Part shown: in pieces, positions 8,055 through 14,624 of the stretch | How positions within the stretch are numbered: the first letter of the stretch is position 1 | Layout of the letters: the number at the start of each line of letters is the position of its first letter | Assembly (NCBI RefSeq): GCF_023701945.1 | Contig: NZ_JABAEF010000031.1 | Coordinates: 1 to 42,155 of the forward strand | Length of the DNA stretch: 42,155 nt | Direction: 5' to 3' | Origin: Rhizobium sp. CG5 | Lineage (GTDB): Bacteria > Pseudomonadota > Alphaproteobacteria > Rhizobiales > Rhizobiaceae | Translations under genes and position numbers: made by a program | The notes under the pieces: generated by a model | The model's database searches: none | What the model was told of the DNA's origin: nothing | Seen by the model: the letters and a program-made list of their open reading frames with translations, nothing else

Positions 8055-9086
8055 ATGATGGACAGCACCGTGAGCGAACGCCGCATGATATCGCCGGGCT
8101 TTGTCGAGGATGCTCTTGACTGCCTGCGGCGCGAAAACATCGATCCAGCAGGCGTGTTGGCCCGCGCGAATATTTCACAGGATGCCGCGGACTATGTCTC
8201 GAACGAGCAATATGGCATGCTCTGGCTCGAAATCGCGGCTCTGTCGAGGGACGAATTCTTTGGCCTTGGCGCACGGCCGATGCGTCCCGGCAGCTTCAAG
8301 CTCATGTGCTACGCCTGCCTGCATGCCGGCACCCTGGAGCGGGCCCTGCGCCGGGCCCTGTCCTTTCTCAACGTCGTGCTCGACAGCCCGACCGGCGAGC
8401 TTCGCCAACAAGACGGGCAAGCGGAAATCGTTCTGACCAGTGCCGATGCGCCCCGCCCCGCCTTTGCTTATCGGACCTACTGGCTGCTGCTGCTCGGCAT
8501 TCTCTGCTGGCTGATCGGACGACGCATCCCTCTGCGGCGCGTGGATTTTGCCTGCCCGGCGCCGACAAACCGTCGCGACTATCTGCAGTTTTTCGGCGCG
8601 CCGGTGCATTTCGGCACTTCGCACGGCCGGCTGGTCTTCAATGCAAGCTATCTGACGCTACCGACAATCCGAGATGAGAAATCATTAAAAAACTTTCTGC
8701 GCGGCGCTCCTGCGAATATCCTGCTGCGCTATCGTCACGATCAGGGCATGTCCGCCCGCTTGCGAAACCGTTTCAAAATGACAGACCCGGCGGATTGGCC
8801 GGACTTCGATGTCCTTGCCCGCGAGTTGAAGCTGTCTCCCGCAACCTTGCGCCGCAGACTGAAGAGCGAGGGGCAGAGTTTCGTCACTATTCGCGACGAA
8901 ATTCGCTACGAGCAGGCGCGCGTCCTGATGGGCAAACAGCAGCTAAACGTGGCGGAGACCGCAGCCCGACTGGGCTATGCGGAAGCAAGCGCTTTTTACC
9001 GTGCCTTCGTGAAATGGTCCGGCATGACACCCGCGGCCTTTCGCCAATCCATCAAGAACAGATCCGACGACAATGATGTCGCTTGA
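8055..9086 (+). CDS. AraC-family transcriptional regulator (OruR/ArgR-like, Arabinose_bd-type N-domain)
   Basis: About 343 residues. The N-terminal two thirds resemble the ligand-sensing domain of OruR-type AraC regulators (SPGFVEDALDCLRRENIDPAGVL...). The C-terminal roughly 100 residues form two helix-turn-helix units, with LARELKLSPATLRRRLKSEG and VAETAARLGYAEASAFYRAFVKWSGMTPAAFR. It is transcribed away from the acyl-CoA operon across a gap of about 115 bases, so it is the natural candidate to activate that operon. A GTG at 8040 in the same frame is an alternative start; no strong ribosome site separates the options, and the ATG at 8055 (or 8058) is preferred only as a standard codon. The ligand is unknown; an acyl-CoA or the free acid is a guess. 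Confidence 0.85.
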   Translation: MMDSTVSERRMISPGFVEDALDCLRRENIDPAGVLARANISQDAADYVSNEQYGMLWLEIAALSRDEFFGLGARPMRPGSFKLMCYACLHAGTLERALRRALSFLNVVLDSPTGELRQQDGQAEIVLTSADAPRPAFAYRTYWLLLLGILCWLIGRRIPLRRVDFACPAPTNRRDYLQFFGAPVHFGTSHGRLVFNASYLTLPTIRDEKSLKNFLRGAPANILLRYRHDQGMSARLRNRFKMTDPADWPDFDVLARELKLSPATLRRRLKSEGQSFVTIRDEIRYEQARVLMGKQQLNVAETAARLGYAEASAFYRAFVKWSGMTPAAFRQSIKNRSDDNDVA

Positions 9087-9160
9087 AGCATCGCTCAGTT
9101 TAGCAATGTACAAGCGTCTTAGATCTGTTAATTTTGCACGAAATTGAGGCTGTGGCAACG

Positions 9161-10213
9161 ATGGCGCGTAAAACTCTAAAGATCGGTGTTCTCATCCCGC
9201 GCAGTGGACCGGCCGGGATCTGGGCGCCGTCGTGTGAAGCCAGCGCCATTCTTGCAGCGTCGGAGATCAATGCGGCAGGTGGTCTTCTCGGCCGGGACAT
9301 CGAACTCGTCATCCGTGATGCCGGCTCCACAGACCGCAGCGCGGCTGAGGCGGCGTCCAGCTCTGCCAGTCTCGATCTGGTGGAAGCCGTCGTCGCCATG
9401 GTGCCAAGTTCGGCCCGGCAGCCGGTCCGCCATGCGTTACAAGGGCGTATTCCATTCGTCTACACACCACAGTTCGAAGGCGACGAGCATCACCCCGGCA
9501 TCATCACCATCGGAGAAACGGCAGCCGAACTCCTGAACCCGGGCGTGGAATGGCTGGTCCAGCAAAAAAACGCGTCTCGGTTTTTCCTGCTGGGCAATAA
9601 CTATATCTGGCCGCAGCGCTCCATGGCGCAGGCGCGGCGTCTGATTTCCCGCGGCGGCGGGCGGGTTGTGGGAGAGACCGAAGTGCCATTCGGCCTCGAA
9701 GATCAGGACTTCATTCTGTCGCAAATCCGGCAAACACGTCCGCATGTGGTGATGTCATGGCTATTGGGGCACGAAGCGGTGGTTTTCAACCGGGCATTCG
9801 CCGAATCAGGGCTTGCTAGCAGAATTCTGCGCTTCAGTACGTCCATCGATGAAACCGTGCTGTATGGTATCGGGGATGATCACACCGAGAATCTTTATGT
9901 GTCGTCGGCTTATTTTTCAGGTGTGCGTTCACGCAACAACGATGCCTTTCTGGAGAAGTATCACCAGTATTTCGGCGCATGCCCGGCACCGCCCAATGCG
10001 TTTGGGGAATCGCTCTATGAGGGCGTCCACTGCCTGGGCAGCCTTGCGCAGGCCGCCGGCAGCATTCAATCCTTGGATCTCGTGAGTAAGGTGGGACGCT
10101 CAAGTCAGTCGCGAACCGCCCGGGGTATGGAGCCGGAAGTGGCCACAGGGAACAGACATAAGGTTCACATCGCCGCCGTGGATGGTTTCGATTTCCGAAT
10201 CATCACCAGCTAG
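9161..10213 (+). CDS. AmiC-like periplasmic-binding-fold sensor protein, cytoplasmic (amide/nitrile regulator, NhhC-like)
   Basis: A 350-residue type I periplasmic-binding-protein fold: KIGVLIPRSGPAGIW at the N-terminus, ASEINAAGGLLGRDIELVIRDAG, FFLLGNNYIWPQRS and NAFGESLYEGVHCLG. It lacks a signal peptide, as AmiC does; AmiC is the amide sensor that controls the P. aeruginosa amidase operon. The short C-terminal region after about residue 310 also fits AmiC-type proteins rather than a transport protein. An AmiC-like protein is paired with a MarR-like one in the Rhodococcus J1 nitrile hydratase cluster; here the MarR gene is convergent next door. The ATG at 9161 is chosen; an in-frame TTG at 9134 would add nine residues. 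An orphan transporter subunit is the alternative, but no permease genes accompany it. Confidence 0.78.
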   Translation: MARKTLKIGVLIPRSGPAGIWAPSCEASAILAASEINAAGGLLGRDIELVIRDAGSTDRSAAEAASSSASLDLVEAVVAMVPSSARQPVRHALQGRIPFVYTPQFEGDEHHPGIITIGETAAELLNPGVEWLVQQKNASRFFLLGNNYIWPQRSMAQARRLISRGGGRVVGETEVPFGLEDQDFILSQIRQTRPHVVMSWLLGHEAVVFNRAFAESGLASRILRFSTSIDETVLYGIGDDHTENLYVSSAYFSGVRSRNNDAFLEKYHQYFGACPAPPNAFGESLYEGVHCLGSLAQAAGSIQSLDLVSKVGRSSQSRTARGMEPEVATGNRHKVHIAAVDGFDFRIITS

Positions 10214-10215
10214 AG

Positions 10216-10275
10216 TTGGAGCAATTCCAGGCGAAGCGAAGTGGTTTTGGCGGCGCACGATACCACAAAAAGCCA
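10216..10275. repeat. Possible degenerate rhizobial intergenic repeat
   Basis: The stretch AGCAATTCCAGGCGAAGCG then GTGGTTTT resembles, from memory, the abundant Rhizobiales intergenic repeat that begins GAGCAATTCCAGGAAAAG and continues GCGGTTTTCCG. The second arm is not well preserved. It lies between the stops of the two convergent regulator genes, a usual location. Only a genome-wide copy search would settle it. Confidence 0.35.
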
Positions 10276-10359
10276 GAGAATTTTACTGCGACCCAGAATA
10301 GCACAAGCGCTGGAGATTTCGCGCGTTTCCCTTATCCGGCCCTGGACCGCCGGGGCTTG

Positions 10360-10782
10360 TCAGTTCATAAGGCCGCGCAAAATATCGGCAAGCTGGTCGG
10401 CTTTTCGCTCCGACAGACGGCTCACAAGGTTATGCTGTTGCGCATCATGGAGAATTTTCAGCCGCTCATAGAGGGCTTTGCCCTTGCTGGCCATGCATAT
10501 CAGGACTTTCCGCCGGTCGTTCGGAGCGGGCGCGCGAAAGACGAGTGCCTCGACCACCATGCGGTCAATCACTTTCGTCAGTGACGCCGGATCGATCAGC
10601 ACGGCACTGGCAAGATCACCCATTGGGCGACCATCGGACGCGGCCAAAGCCGTCAATATCCGGAAATGCTCGATCACCACACCCTGCGGCTTCAGAATAT
10701 CGCTCATCTCTTCTTCAAGCTGACGATTAATGCTTGCGATCAGGTAAGCAAGCTGATCCTGCATTGTGGGTTTGCTCGGCAC
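10360..10782 (-). CDS. MarR-family transcriptional regulator (NhhD-like)
   Basis: A 140-residue winged-helix protein of typical MarR length. It has the recognition region GDLASAVLIDPASLTKVIDRMVVEALVFR and the wing APNDRRKVLICMASKGKALYERL. MarR proteins usually bind palindromic operators as dimers and release them on ligand binding, though some activate. It converges with the AmiC-like gene and lies just upstream of the nitrile hydratase operon's 3' end. The AmiC plus MarR pairing copies the regulatory pair of the Rhodococcus J1 high-mass nitrile hydratase cluster, so control of nitrile/amide genes is inferred. The start is a GTG at 10782; an ATG at 10764 (six residues shorter) is possible. 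A near-perfect palindrome about 70 bases upstream may be its own operator. Confidence 0.83.
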   Translation of the reverse strand: MPSKPTMQDQLAYLIASINRQLEEEMSDILKPQGVVIEHFRILTALAASDGRPMGDLASAVLIDPASLTKVIDRMVVEALVFRAPAPNDRRKVLICMASKGKALYERLKILHDAQQHNLVSRLSERKADQLADILRGLMN

Positions 10783-10851
10783 GGCAACGATCCAATCGTC
10801 ATTAATTCATAATCATGGTATTCTCAGATATATAAGGCTCAATGGTCGGAC

Positions 10852-10865
10852 TTACAAGCTTATAA
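10852..10865. promoter_or_regulatory. 14-base near-palindrome, candidate MarR operator
   Basis: TTACAAGCTTATAA matches its reverse complement at 12 of 14 positions. It lies in the AT-rich stretch upstream of the MarR start (10782). The TTACAAG half recurs in the palindrome before nitrile hydratase alpha (13627-13640) and in the acyl-CoA operon leader (7984-7990, opposite strand). Binding is inferred, not shown. Confidence 0.4.
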
Positions 10866-10986
10866 ATTGGCATGCGCGCCTATTTTTCAGGCACCAAGCC
10901 GTACGCTTGGATAAGATGCAAGCGACCCGCCACCGCCGCGATACGATGTTGCCAATAAGCAGCACCAGATCCATCCTAGCCTGGTA

Positions 10987-11013
10987 AGCCCCTCCCGATT
11001 AGCGGGAAGGGCT
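10987..11013 (-). terminator. Hairpin downstream of the nitrile hydratase operon
   Basis: Arms AGCCCCTCCCG (10987-10997) and CGGGAAGGGCT (11003-11013) pair at ten of eleven positions around a five-base ATTAG loop. The hairpin sits 17 bases after the stop of the last operon gene (11031). There is no long U-run on the minus transcript, so it may be a weak or Rho-assisted terminator. Confidence 0.55.
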
Positions 11014-11030
11014 CTGATCGCAAAAGCCAA

Positions 11031-11708
11031 CTAGGCTGCACTATGCAGGCGACTGACGAACGCCGGGCCTTCAGTGAACTTGCGCAGGGATTTTGCCATT
11101 GCCAGAACCGCAAGGTCAAGCAACGGCTCCACGACCACGACGCTCATATATGCGGCACCAAACATGGTCACGTTGGCGAGGTTGGCTGCCGTAAAGCCCT
11201 GTCCATACAAGGCCCAGAAGGCGACCCACAGAACAATACCGCCTTGATATGCCGATGAAAGCGCAAGCGTCTGCCTATAGGTCACCTCGACATAAGGCGT
11301 TTCCTGAGGGATGAGGCGCTTGGCTATCTGGTTGATCGCAAAGAGCGGAACCAGAAGGGTCGTCACGTTCATGCCGTATTGCGGCAGGTCGAATGGCGCA
11401 AAGAAAATTCCCTGCAGCAGCAGCCCGAGAGAAAGTCCCACGGCCGCCGGCCCCGCGCCAAACAAAAGCAGAAGTGTCGACCCAAGGATAAGATGGACTT
11501 CCGACACCCCGACCGGATGGTGCGGCAGCACTTCGAAGAAGAAAAAGACGAGCGCCGTCGCGATTGCACTTCTCATCGCATAAGGCACGGCACCGCTCAC
11601 TCGGACAGTGTCGTAAGACATCTTGGCCGCGCCACCGAACGCACCCAGCGCCGTGACGTAACTAAGCACGATTTTAGCGTCGTCGACGACGCTTGGTTCG
11701 ATATGCAT
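11031..11708 (-). CDS. CbiM-like cobalt permease component (S-component-type membrane protein)
   Basis: A 225-residue hydrophobic protein with about six predicted membrane segments, starting MHIEPSVVDDAKIVLSYVTA. In CbiM/NikM proteins the N-terminal Met-His pair itself ligates the metal, and a later His-Pro block (here LPHHPVGVSEVHLILGS, about 61-77) supplies another ligand. A following conserved Asn region is matched by YGMNVTTLLVP. Cobalt uptake fits because the operon encodes a cobalt-type nitrile hydratase; Rhodococcus J1 uses an unrelated permease (NhlF) at the same position. No CbiQ/CbiO energising genes are seen, so it either works alone or borrows a shared module. It starts 17 bases after the accessory gene, with GGGGA before the ATG. 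Confidence 0.75.
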   Translation of the reverse strand: MHIEPSVVDDAKIVLSYVTALGAFGGAAKMSYDTVRVSGAVPYAMRSAIATALVFFFFEVLPHHPVGVSEVHLILGSTLLLLFGAGPAAVGLSLGLLLQGIFFAPFDLPQYGMNVTTLLVPLFAINQIAKRLIPQETPYVEVTYRQTLALSSAYQGGIVLWVAFWALYGQGFTAANLANVTMFGAAYMSVVVVEPLLDLAVLAMAKSLRKFTEGPAFVSRLHSAA

Positions 11709-11725
11709 GGAGTTCCCCTTCTCTC

Positions 11726-12196
11726 TTAATTTGAAACAGGCGCGGCAATCGCGACAGGACGCCGCGTTGCTGCATGATGGTGATCGTGATGATCGTGATG
11801 ATCATGGTGGTCGTGATGATGTGCATGCTTTGGAGGGCAGCTGGCATTCATGAGCAGGATCGGCTGGCCATGGGGCGTATTCAGATAGGCTTGCCGCCAT
11901 TCCTGCGTGCGGTCGCGGAGGTCGGTTTCCTCTACGAGCTTGCGGGATGCGACCATCTTTTCCAGTGCGGATATCCACTGGCGATAATAGGCATCGTTGA
12001 TGCTCTCACCGGGCAGTTCAGGAGAAGCCTTGATTTCCGCGCTGAAGACCTCGACCCATTCGGGCCAGGTGAATAGCTTGCTCTTGTAAAGTTCGACCGT
12101 GAGAGCAAAGGCTTGCGCCTGCCATGGCCGGTCAAAAACCGGCCCGGCCTCATCGCTGGGAAGATGGACCAAATCGTAAGGGACGGCCGCGTTCAT
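11726..12196 (-). CDS. Nitrile hydratase accessory (activator) protein with His-rich C-terminus
   Basis: A 156-residue protein with the beta-subunit-like helical core of nitrile hydratase accessory proteins (FDRPWQAQAFALTVELY, FTWPEWVEVFSAEI, YYRQWISALEKMV). It is followed by the family's RTQEWRQAYLNTPHGQPI segment. These small proteins help insert cobalt into the alpha subunit. The unusual part is the tail: after NASCPPKHA come three His-Asp-His-type repeats ending in HHH, built from a GATGATCATG-type tandem DNA repeat (about 11774-11825). Such a tail could bind or buffer Co or Ni, as in HypB-type metallochaperones; this is inference. The start MNAAVPYDL at 12196 is chosen because it forms a four-base ATGA overlap with the preceding stop. 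Confidence 0.85.
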   Translation of the reverse strand: MNAAVPYDLVHLPSDEAGPVFDRPWQAQAFALTVELYKSKLFTWPEWVEVFSAEIKASPELPGESINDAYYRQWISALEKMVASRKLVEETDLRDRTQEWRQAYLNTPHGQPILLMNASCPPKHAHHHDHHDHHDHHDHHHAATRRPVAIAAPVSN

Positions 12197-12546
12197 GATC
12201 CGACCTTTTCCAGATAATCGTCCCAAAGGTCGATGGACACCGTGTCCTTCCCGGATGCATTGCCGCCCCAAAGTTCGTCGCCATGGAAGACGACATTGTA
12301 GAGGTGCTGCGGATGTTCCCCCAGTCCGTGCGCCACGGTGTCCGGCGTCACAAAAACCCCATGATCCATCAGGATCGTACCGACCTTGCCGCGCACGTAG
12401 CGGGGAAGCCGCGTATGCGTGGTCGGGTTGATGTTCTTGGCGCGAACCTTGTCACCCACCTTGAAGCTTGCGGGCATGTCTTCCGCGACACGTGCAGATG
12501 CGCCCGTCTTCACGATGATTGGAATCATATCTTTGGTAACGGCCAT
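12193..12546 (-). CDS. Nitrile hydratase beta subunit, C-terminal domain encoded as a separate gene
   Basis: A 117-residue protein equal to the SH3-like C-terminal half of nitrile hydratase beta. Conserved features are FKVGDKVRAKNINP, the arginine-rich HTRLPRYVRGKVGTI, and the C-terminal YNVVFHGDELWG plus VSIDLWDDYLE. In normal enzymes an Arg of this half hydrogen-bonds the oxidised cysteines of alpha. The start MAVTKDMIP at 12546 overlaps the stop of the N-terminal-half gene (TGATG), implying translational coupling and equal output of both halves. The two halves total about 219 residues, close to an intact beta chain, so the split occurs cleanly at the domain boundary. Thiocyanate hydrolase and toyocamycin nitrile hydratase are also three-chain enzymes. 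Confidence 0.88.
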   Translation of the reverse strand: MAVTKDMIPIIVKTGASARVAEDMPASFKVGDKVRAKNINPTTHTRLPRYVRGKVGTILMDHGVFVTPDTVAHGLGEHPQHLYNVVFHGDELWGGNASGKDTVSIDLWDDYLEKVGS

Positions 12547-12854
12547 CAGTTGGCTCCCTTCATCTGTGCGATCCGGGCATCGAGTTCTGCCGCCGTCATG
12601 TAGCCCTTCTCGCAAAGAAGCGTCTCGAAAGAATGCAGCCAGTGCTCGTAATAGCTACCTTCGAGATATTCGGCCGGTGGCATGCGCTCGATGGCATGGC
12701 GGAATTCATCGACGTTGAAGCAGCCCGCGCCAAACAGCGGCACGAACAGCGCGAAGGCGCGCCGCTCCCATTCATGCGTGAAGACCGGCTCTTGCGCCGG
12801 CGGTGCGATCGGCCCCATGCCATGCATGCCGCCAAGATCGTGGATCCCGTTCAT
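12546..12854 (-). CDS. Nitrile hydratase beta subunit, N-terminal domain encoded as a separate gene
   Basis: A 102-residue protein with the classic beta-subunit start MNGIHDLGGMHGMGPI. It has the conserved arginine at position 52 (FRHAIERM), which in characterised enzymes contacts the modified cysteines of alpha, then YLEGSYYEHWLHSFETLL. It ends at MTAAELDARIAQMKGAN, where a full-length beta chain would continue into the SH3-like domain. The ATG at 12854 has GAGGAG eight bases upstream. It lies 108 bases after the alpha gene and overlaps the C-terminal-half gene by one base. The normal nitrile-hydratase N-terminus argues against thiocyanate hydrolase, whose beta subunit is longer with a different N-terminal extension. 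Confidence 0.9.
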   Translation of the reverse strand: MNGIHDLGGMHGMGPIAPPAQEPVFTHEWERRAFALFVPLFGAGCFNVDEFRHAIERMPPAEYLEGSYYEHWLHSFETLLCEKGYMTAAELDARIAQMKGAN

Positions 12855-12962
12855 TGTCAGTTCTCCTCATTTGTTATCGTCGTTGACACATGACTGTAGA
12901 AGCAGCGGCCGGAACGAGCACGACAAGTCGTGCTGCCCCTTTGGCCACTGCCGAGATCGGCG

Positions 12963-13580
12963 TCAGGCGCCGGCGCCTGGCACACTCGCCTGCTTCGGAA
13001 ATCCGGTACCGATCATGGAATCGCGGGTGACGAGTTCGACAAGCCGTTCCTCGCTCCAGTCGTCCGTTCCTGCAGGGCGTTCCGGAAGCACGAGGTATCG
13101 GATTTCGGCGCTGCTATCCCAGACACGGATTTCCTTCTCCGCCGGTACGCTGACGCCAAACTCGGCCAGCACGCCGCGCGGATCCATGACGACGCGAGAG
13201 CGGTATGGAGCCGATTTGTACCAGGCCGGGGGTAGACCAAGGGTCGGCCACGGATAGCACGAGCACAGCGTGCAAACCGTCATGTTGTGGACGTCGGCAG
13301 TGTTCTCGACGACGACCATATCCTCACCCTGAACGCCGGAAAAACCGAGTTCCGCGATTGCAGCCGTGCTGTCCTCCAGAAGGCGTTTTTTATAATCCGG
13401 GTCGGTCCAGGCTTTGGCAACGACAAGCGCGCCGTTCCGCGGTCCGACGCGGTTTTCGTATGTATCGACCAGTTCATCCAGAGCGGCAGGGTCGATCAGA
13501 CCCTTTTCCGTCAGGAGAGACTCCAGCGCCTTGACGCGCAGTTCGATGTCTGCGGGTGGTTCTGTGTGGCTATGCGACAT
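12963..13580 (-). CDS. nthA: Nitrile hydratase alpha subunit, cobalt type
   Basis: A 205-residue alpha subunit with the metal-binding claw VCTLCSCYPWP (C103-T-L-C106-S-C108). Thr at the second position marks cobalt-type enzymes, while iron-type enzymes have Ser. The second and third cysteines are normally oxidised to sulfinic and sulfenic acid. Other family blocks are WTDPDYKKRLLEDSTAAIAE, PPAWYKSAPYRSRVV and DPRGVLAEFGV. The enzyme hydrates nitriles to amides in the cytoplasm. The start MSHSHTEPP at 13580 is favoured over an in-frame upstream Met because GAGGAG precedes it by seven bases. The 69-base gap upstream carries a perfect inverted repeat and a possible promoter, so this gene may have its own transcription start inside the operon. 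Confidence 0.95.
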   Translation of the reverse strand: MSHSHTEPPADIELRVKALESLLTEKGLIDPAALDELVDTYENRVGPRNGALVVAKAWTDPDYKKRLLEDSTAAIAELGFSGVQGEDMVVVENTADVHNMTVCTLCSCYPWPTLGLPPAWYKSAPYRSRVVMDPRGVLAEFGVSVPAEKEIRVWDSSAEIRYLVLPERPAGTDDWSEERLVELVTRDSMIGTGFPKQASVPGAGA

Positions 13581-13626
13581 GTCAGTCTCCTCTGTCATGA
13601 TATTAAATCGTATCATCGTTTATCGT

Positions 13627-13640
13627 AATTACAAGTAATT
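13627..13640. promoter_or_regulatory. Perfect inverted repeat before nitrile hydratase alpha
   Basis: AATTAC and GTAATT flank a two-base AA centre. On the minus strand a TTGTAA within this repeat is followed after 16 bases by TACGAT, a possible -35/-10 pair leading to the alpha gene at 13580. A protein bound here would therefore cover the promoter. The ATTACAAG sequence resembles the candidate operator at 10852-10865. Confidence 0.4.
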
Positions 13641-13649
13641 GGTTGCGAT

Positions 13650-14552
13650 CTAGAACAGCTTCAGCAAGCGCATGGAAACGCGGGCGTCCTCCTTGAACCC
13701 ACCTTCGACACGCAGATCGCGTTGCAACAGGCCCTGGAGCTGCAATGTCGGCGTCAGGAACTTCGCCGCTTGCAGCCTGACCTGGTCGGACTCGGTAAAG
13801 GTACCATTTGCGACACCGTCGAGCCTCTGCTCGCCACCCCAATATTTCGAGTAGCCAACGGCAAAGTTCCAGCTGGTGTCGGCTGGTGGCGTGTAGGACA
13901 GCCAGATTTGTGCTTGATAGGTGTTGTCCTGCTCAAGATTCCCGACGCCTTCAGAAGTGGCATCGGAATTGCGCCCGTACCACATCGTATCGAACGATGC
14001 CTGGACCGTGAAACCGTTACCGAGCGCCTGCGTTCCACCGACCTGAAGATCGAATTTCCAGCGGTTTTCGCCCAAATTGAGCGAATCGCCAGCCTCATAG
14101 GTTCCGAGCGGGACGAAGAGATAGGGAACGACGGCGAACGTCGTTCCGCTTTCCTTGTTGTTGACGAGCCACAACGGCGCAGCCAGGATCGGATCACCAA
14201 TGCCGCTTGCCGATTCCAGTGCCGATCCGCCCAGACTGCCATTGTACAGACTGCCATAGGGCAGCAGGACCTGCGGCGCGAACGCCAGGCCGCCGATGTC
14301 GGTATAGTGAACGTAGCGAAGGATACCGACATAGGAGTCAAGTCCGGTACCGTCTTTTATGCTCTGTCCGTCACCGGTGACGTAGCTGCCCCTCTTCGTG
14401 AAGGTCGAATAGGACAGGATCGCATTTGTTCCGCTCGGAGCCGGAATGAGATCCAGTGCATCGAGATCCACGGCCCTGGCGGGCGAAGCCATTACCAGAC
14501 CGAAAGCCATCATGGCCGTCATCAGTGTCATTCGTTGTTTCAGAAATGGCAT
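13650..14552 (-). CDS. Outer-membrane channel-like protein (phenol MetA-pathway / 'transporter' family)
   Basis: A 300-residue protein with a Sec signal peptide (hydrophobic run after KQR, ending ...VMASPARA, cleavage near residue 27). A beta-strand-rich body follows, with alternating aromatic and polar residues, and the chain terminates in Phe (RLLKLF), typical of outer-membrane barrels. The pattern (DLDALDLIPAPSGTN, YVGILRYVHY, GDPILAAPLWLVN, FVPLGTYEAGDSLNLGENRW) fits the MetA-pathway/alkane-type outer-membrane family found in aromatic and nitrile degradation clusters. It lies between amidase and nitrile hydratase, so uptake of the nitrile or aldoxime across the outer membrane is likely but inferred. 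The ATG is preceded by GGGGGA; a hairpin lies 22 bases upstream. Confidence 0.75.
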   Translation of the reverse strand: MPFLKQRMTLMTAMMAFGLVMASPARAVDLDALDLIPAPSGTNAILSYSTFTKRGSYVTGDGQSIKDGTGLDSYVGILRYVHYTDIGGLAFAPQVLLPYGSLYNGSLGGSALESASGIGDPILAAPLWLVNNKESGTTFAVVPYLFVPLGTYEAGDSLNLGENRWKFDLQVGGTQALGNGFTVQASFDTMWYGRNSDATSEGVGNLEQDNTYQAQIWLSYTPPADTSWNFAVGYSKYWGGEQRLDGVANGTFTESDQVRLQAAKFLTPTLQLQGLLQRDLRVEGGFKEDARVSMRLLKLF

Positions 14553-14573
14553 TTCATCAGTCCCCCTTTTTAG

Positions 14574-14601
14574 CGGGCGGATATCCCAACCGATCCGCCC
14601 G
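14574..14601 (-). terminator. Stem-loop between amidase and outer-membrane protein genes
   Basis: Nine-base perfect arms CGGGCGGAT (14574-14582) and ATCCGCCCG (14593-14601) enclose a ten-base loop. On the minus transcript it follows the amidase stop by about 24 bases. It is not followed by a U-run, and the next gene's ribosome site starts within 15 bases. A partial terminator, attenuator or mRNA-processing/stability element would all fit. Confidence 0.5.
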
Positions 14602-14624
14602 GATTTCTAGTCTTTGATGTGCTC

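Noticed and set aside
12193..13580. Thiocyanate hydrolase instead of nitrile hydratase, because of the three-gene arrangement
   Set aside because: The beta N-terminal gene has the standard nitrile hydratase start and lacks the thiocyanate hydrolase extension; amidase, accessory protein and aldoxime dehydratase are adjacent, and gene order is alpha first.
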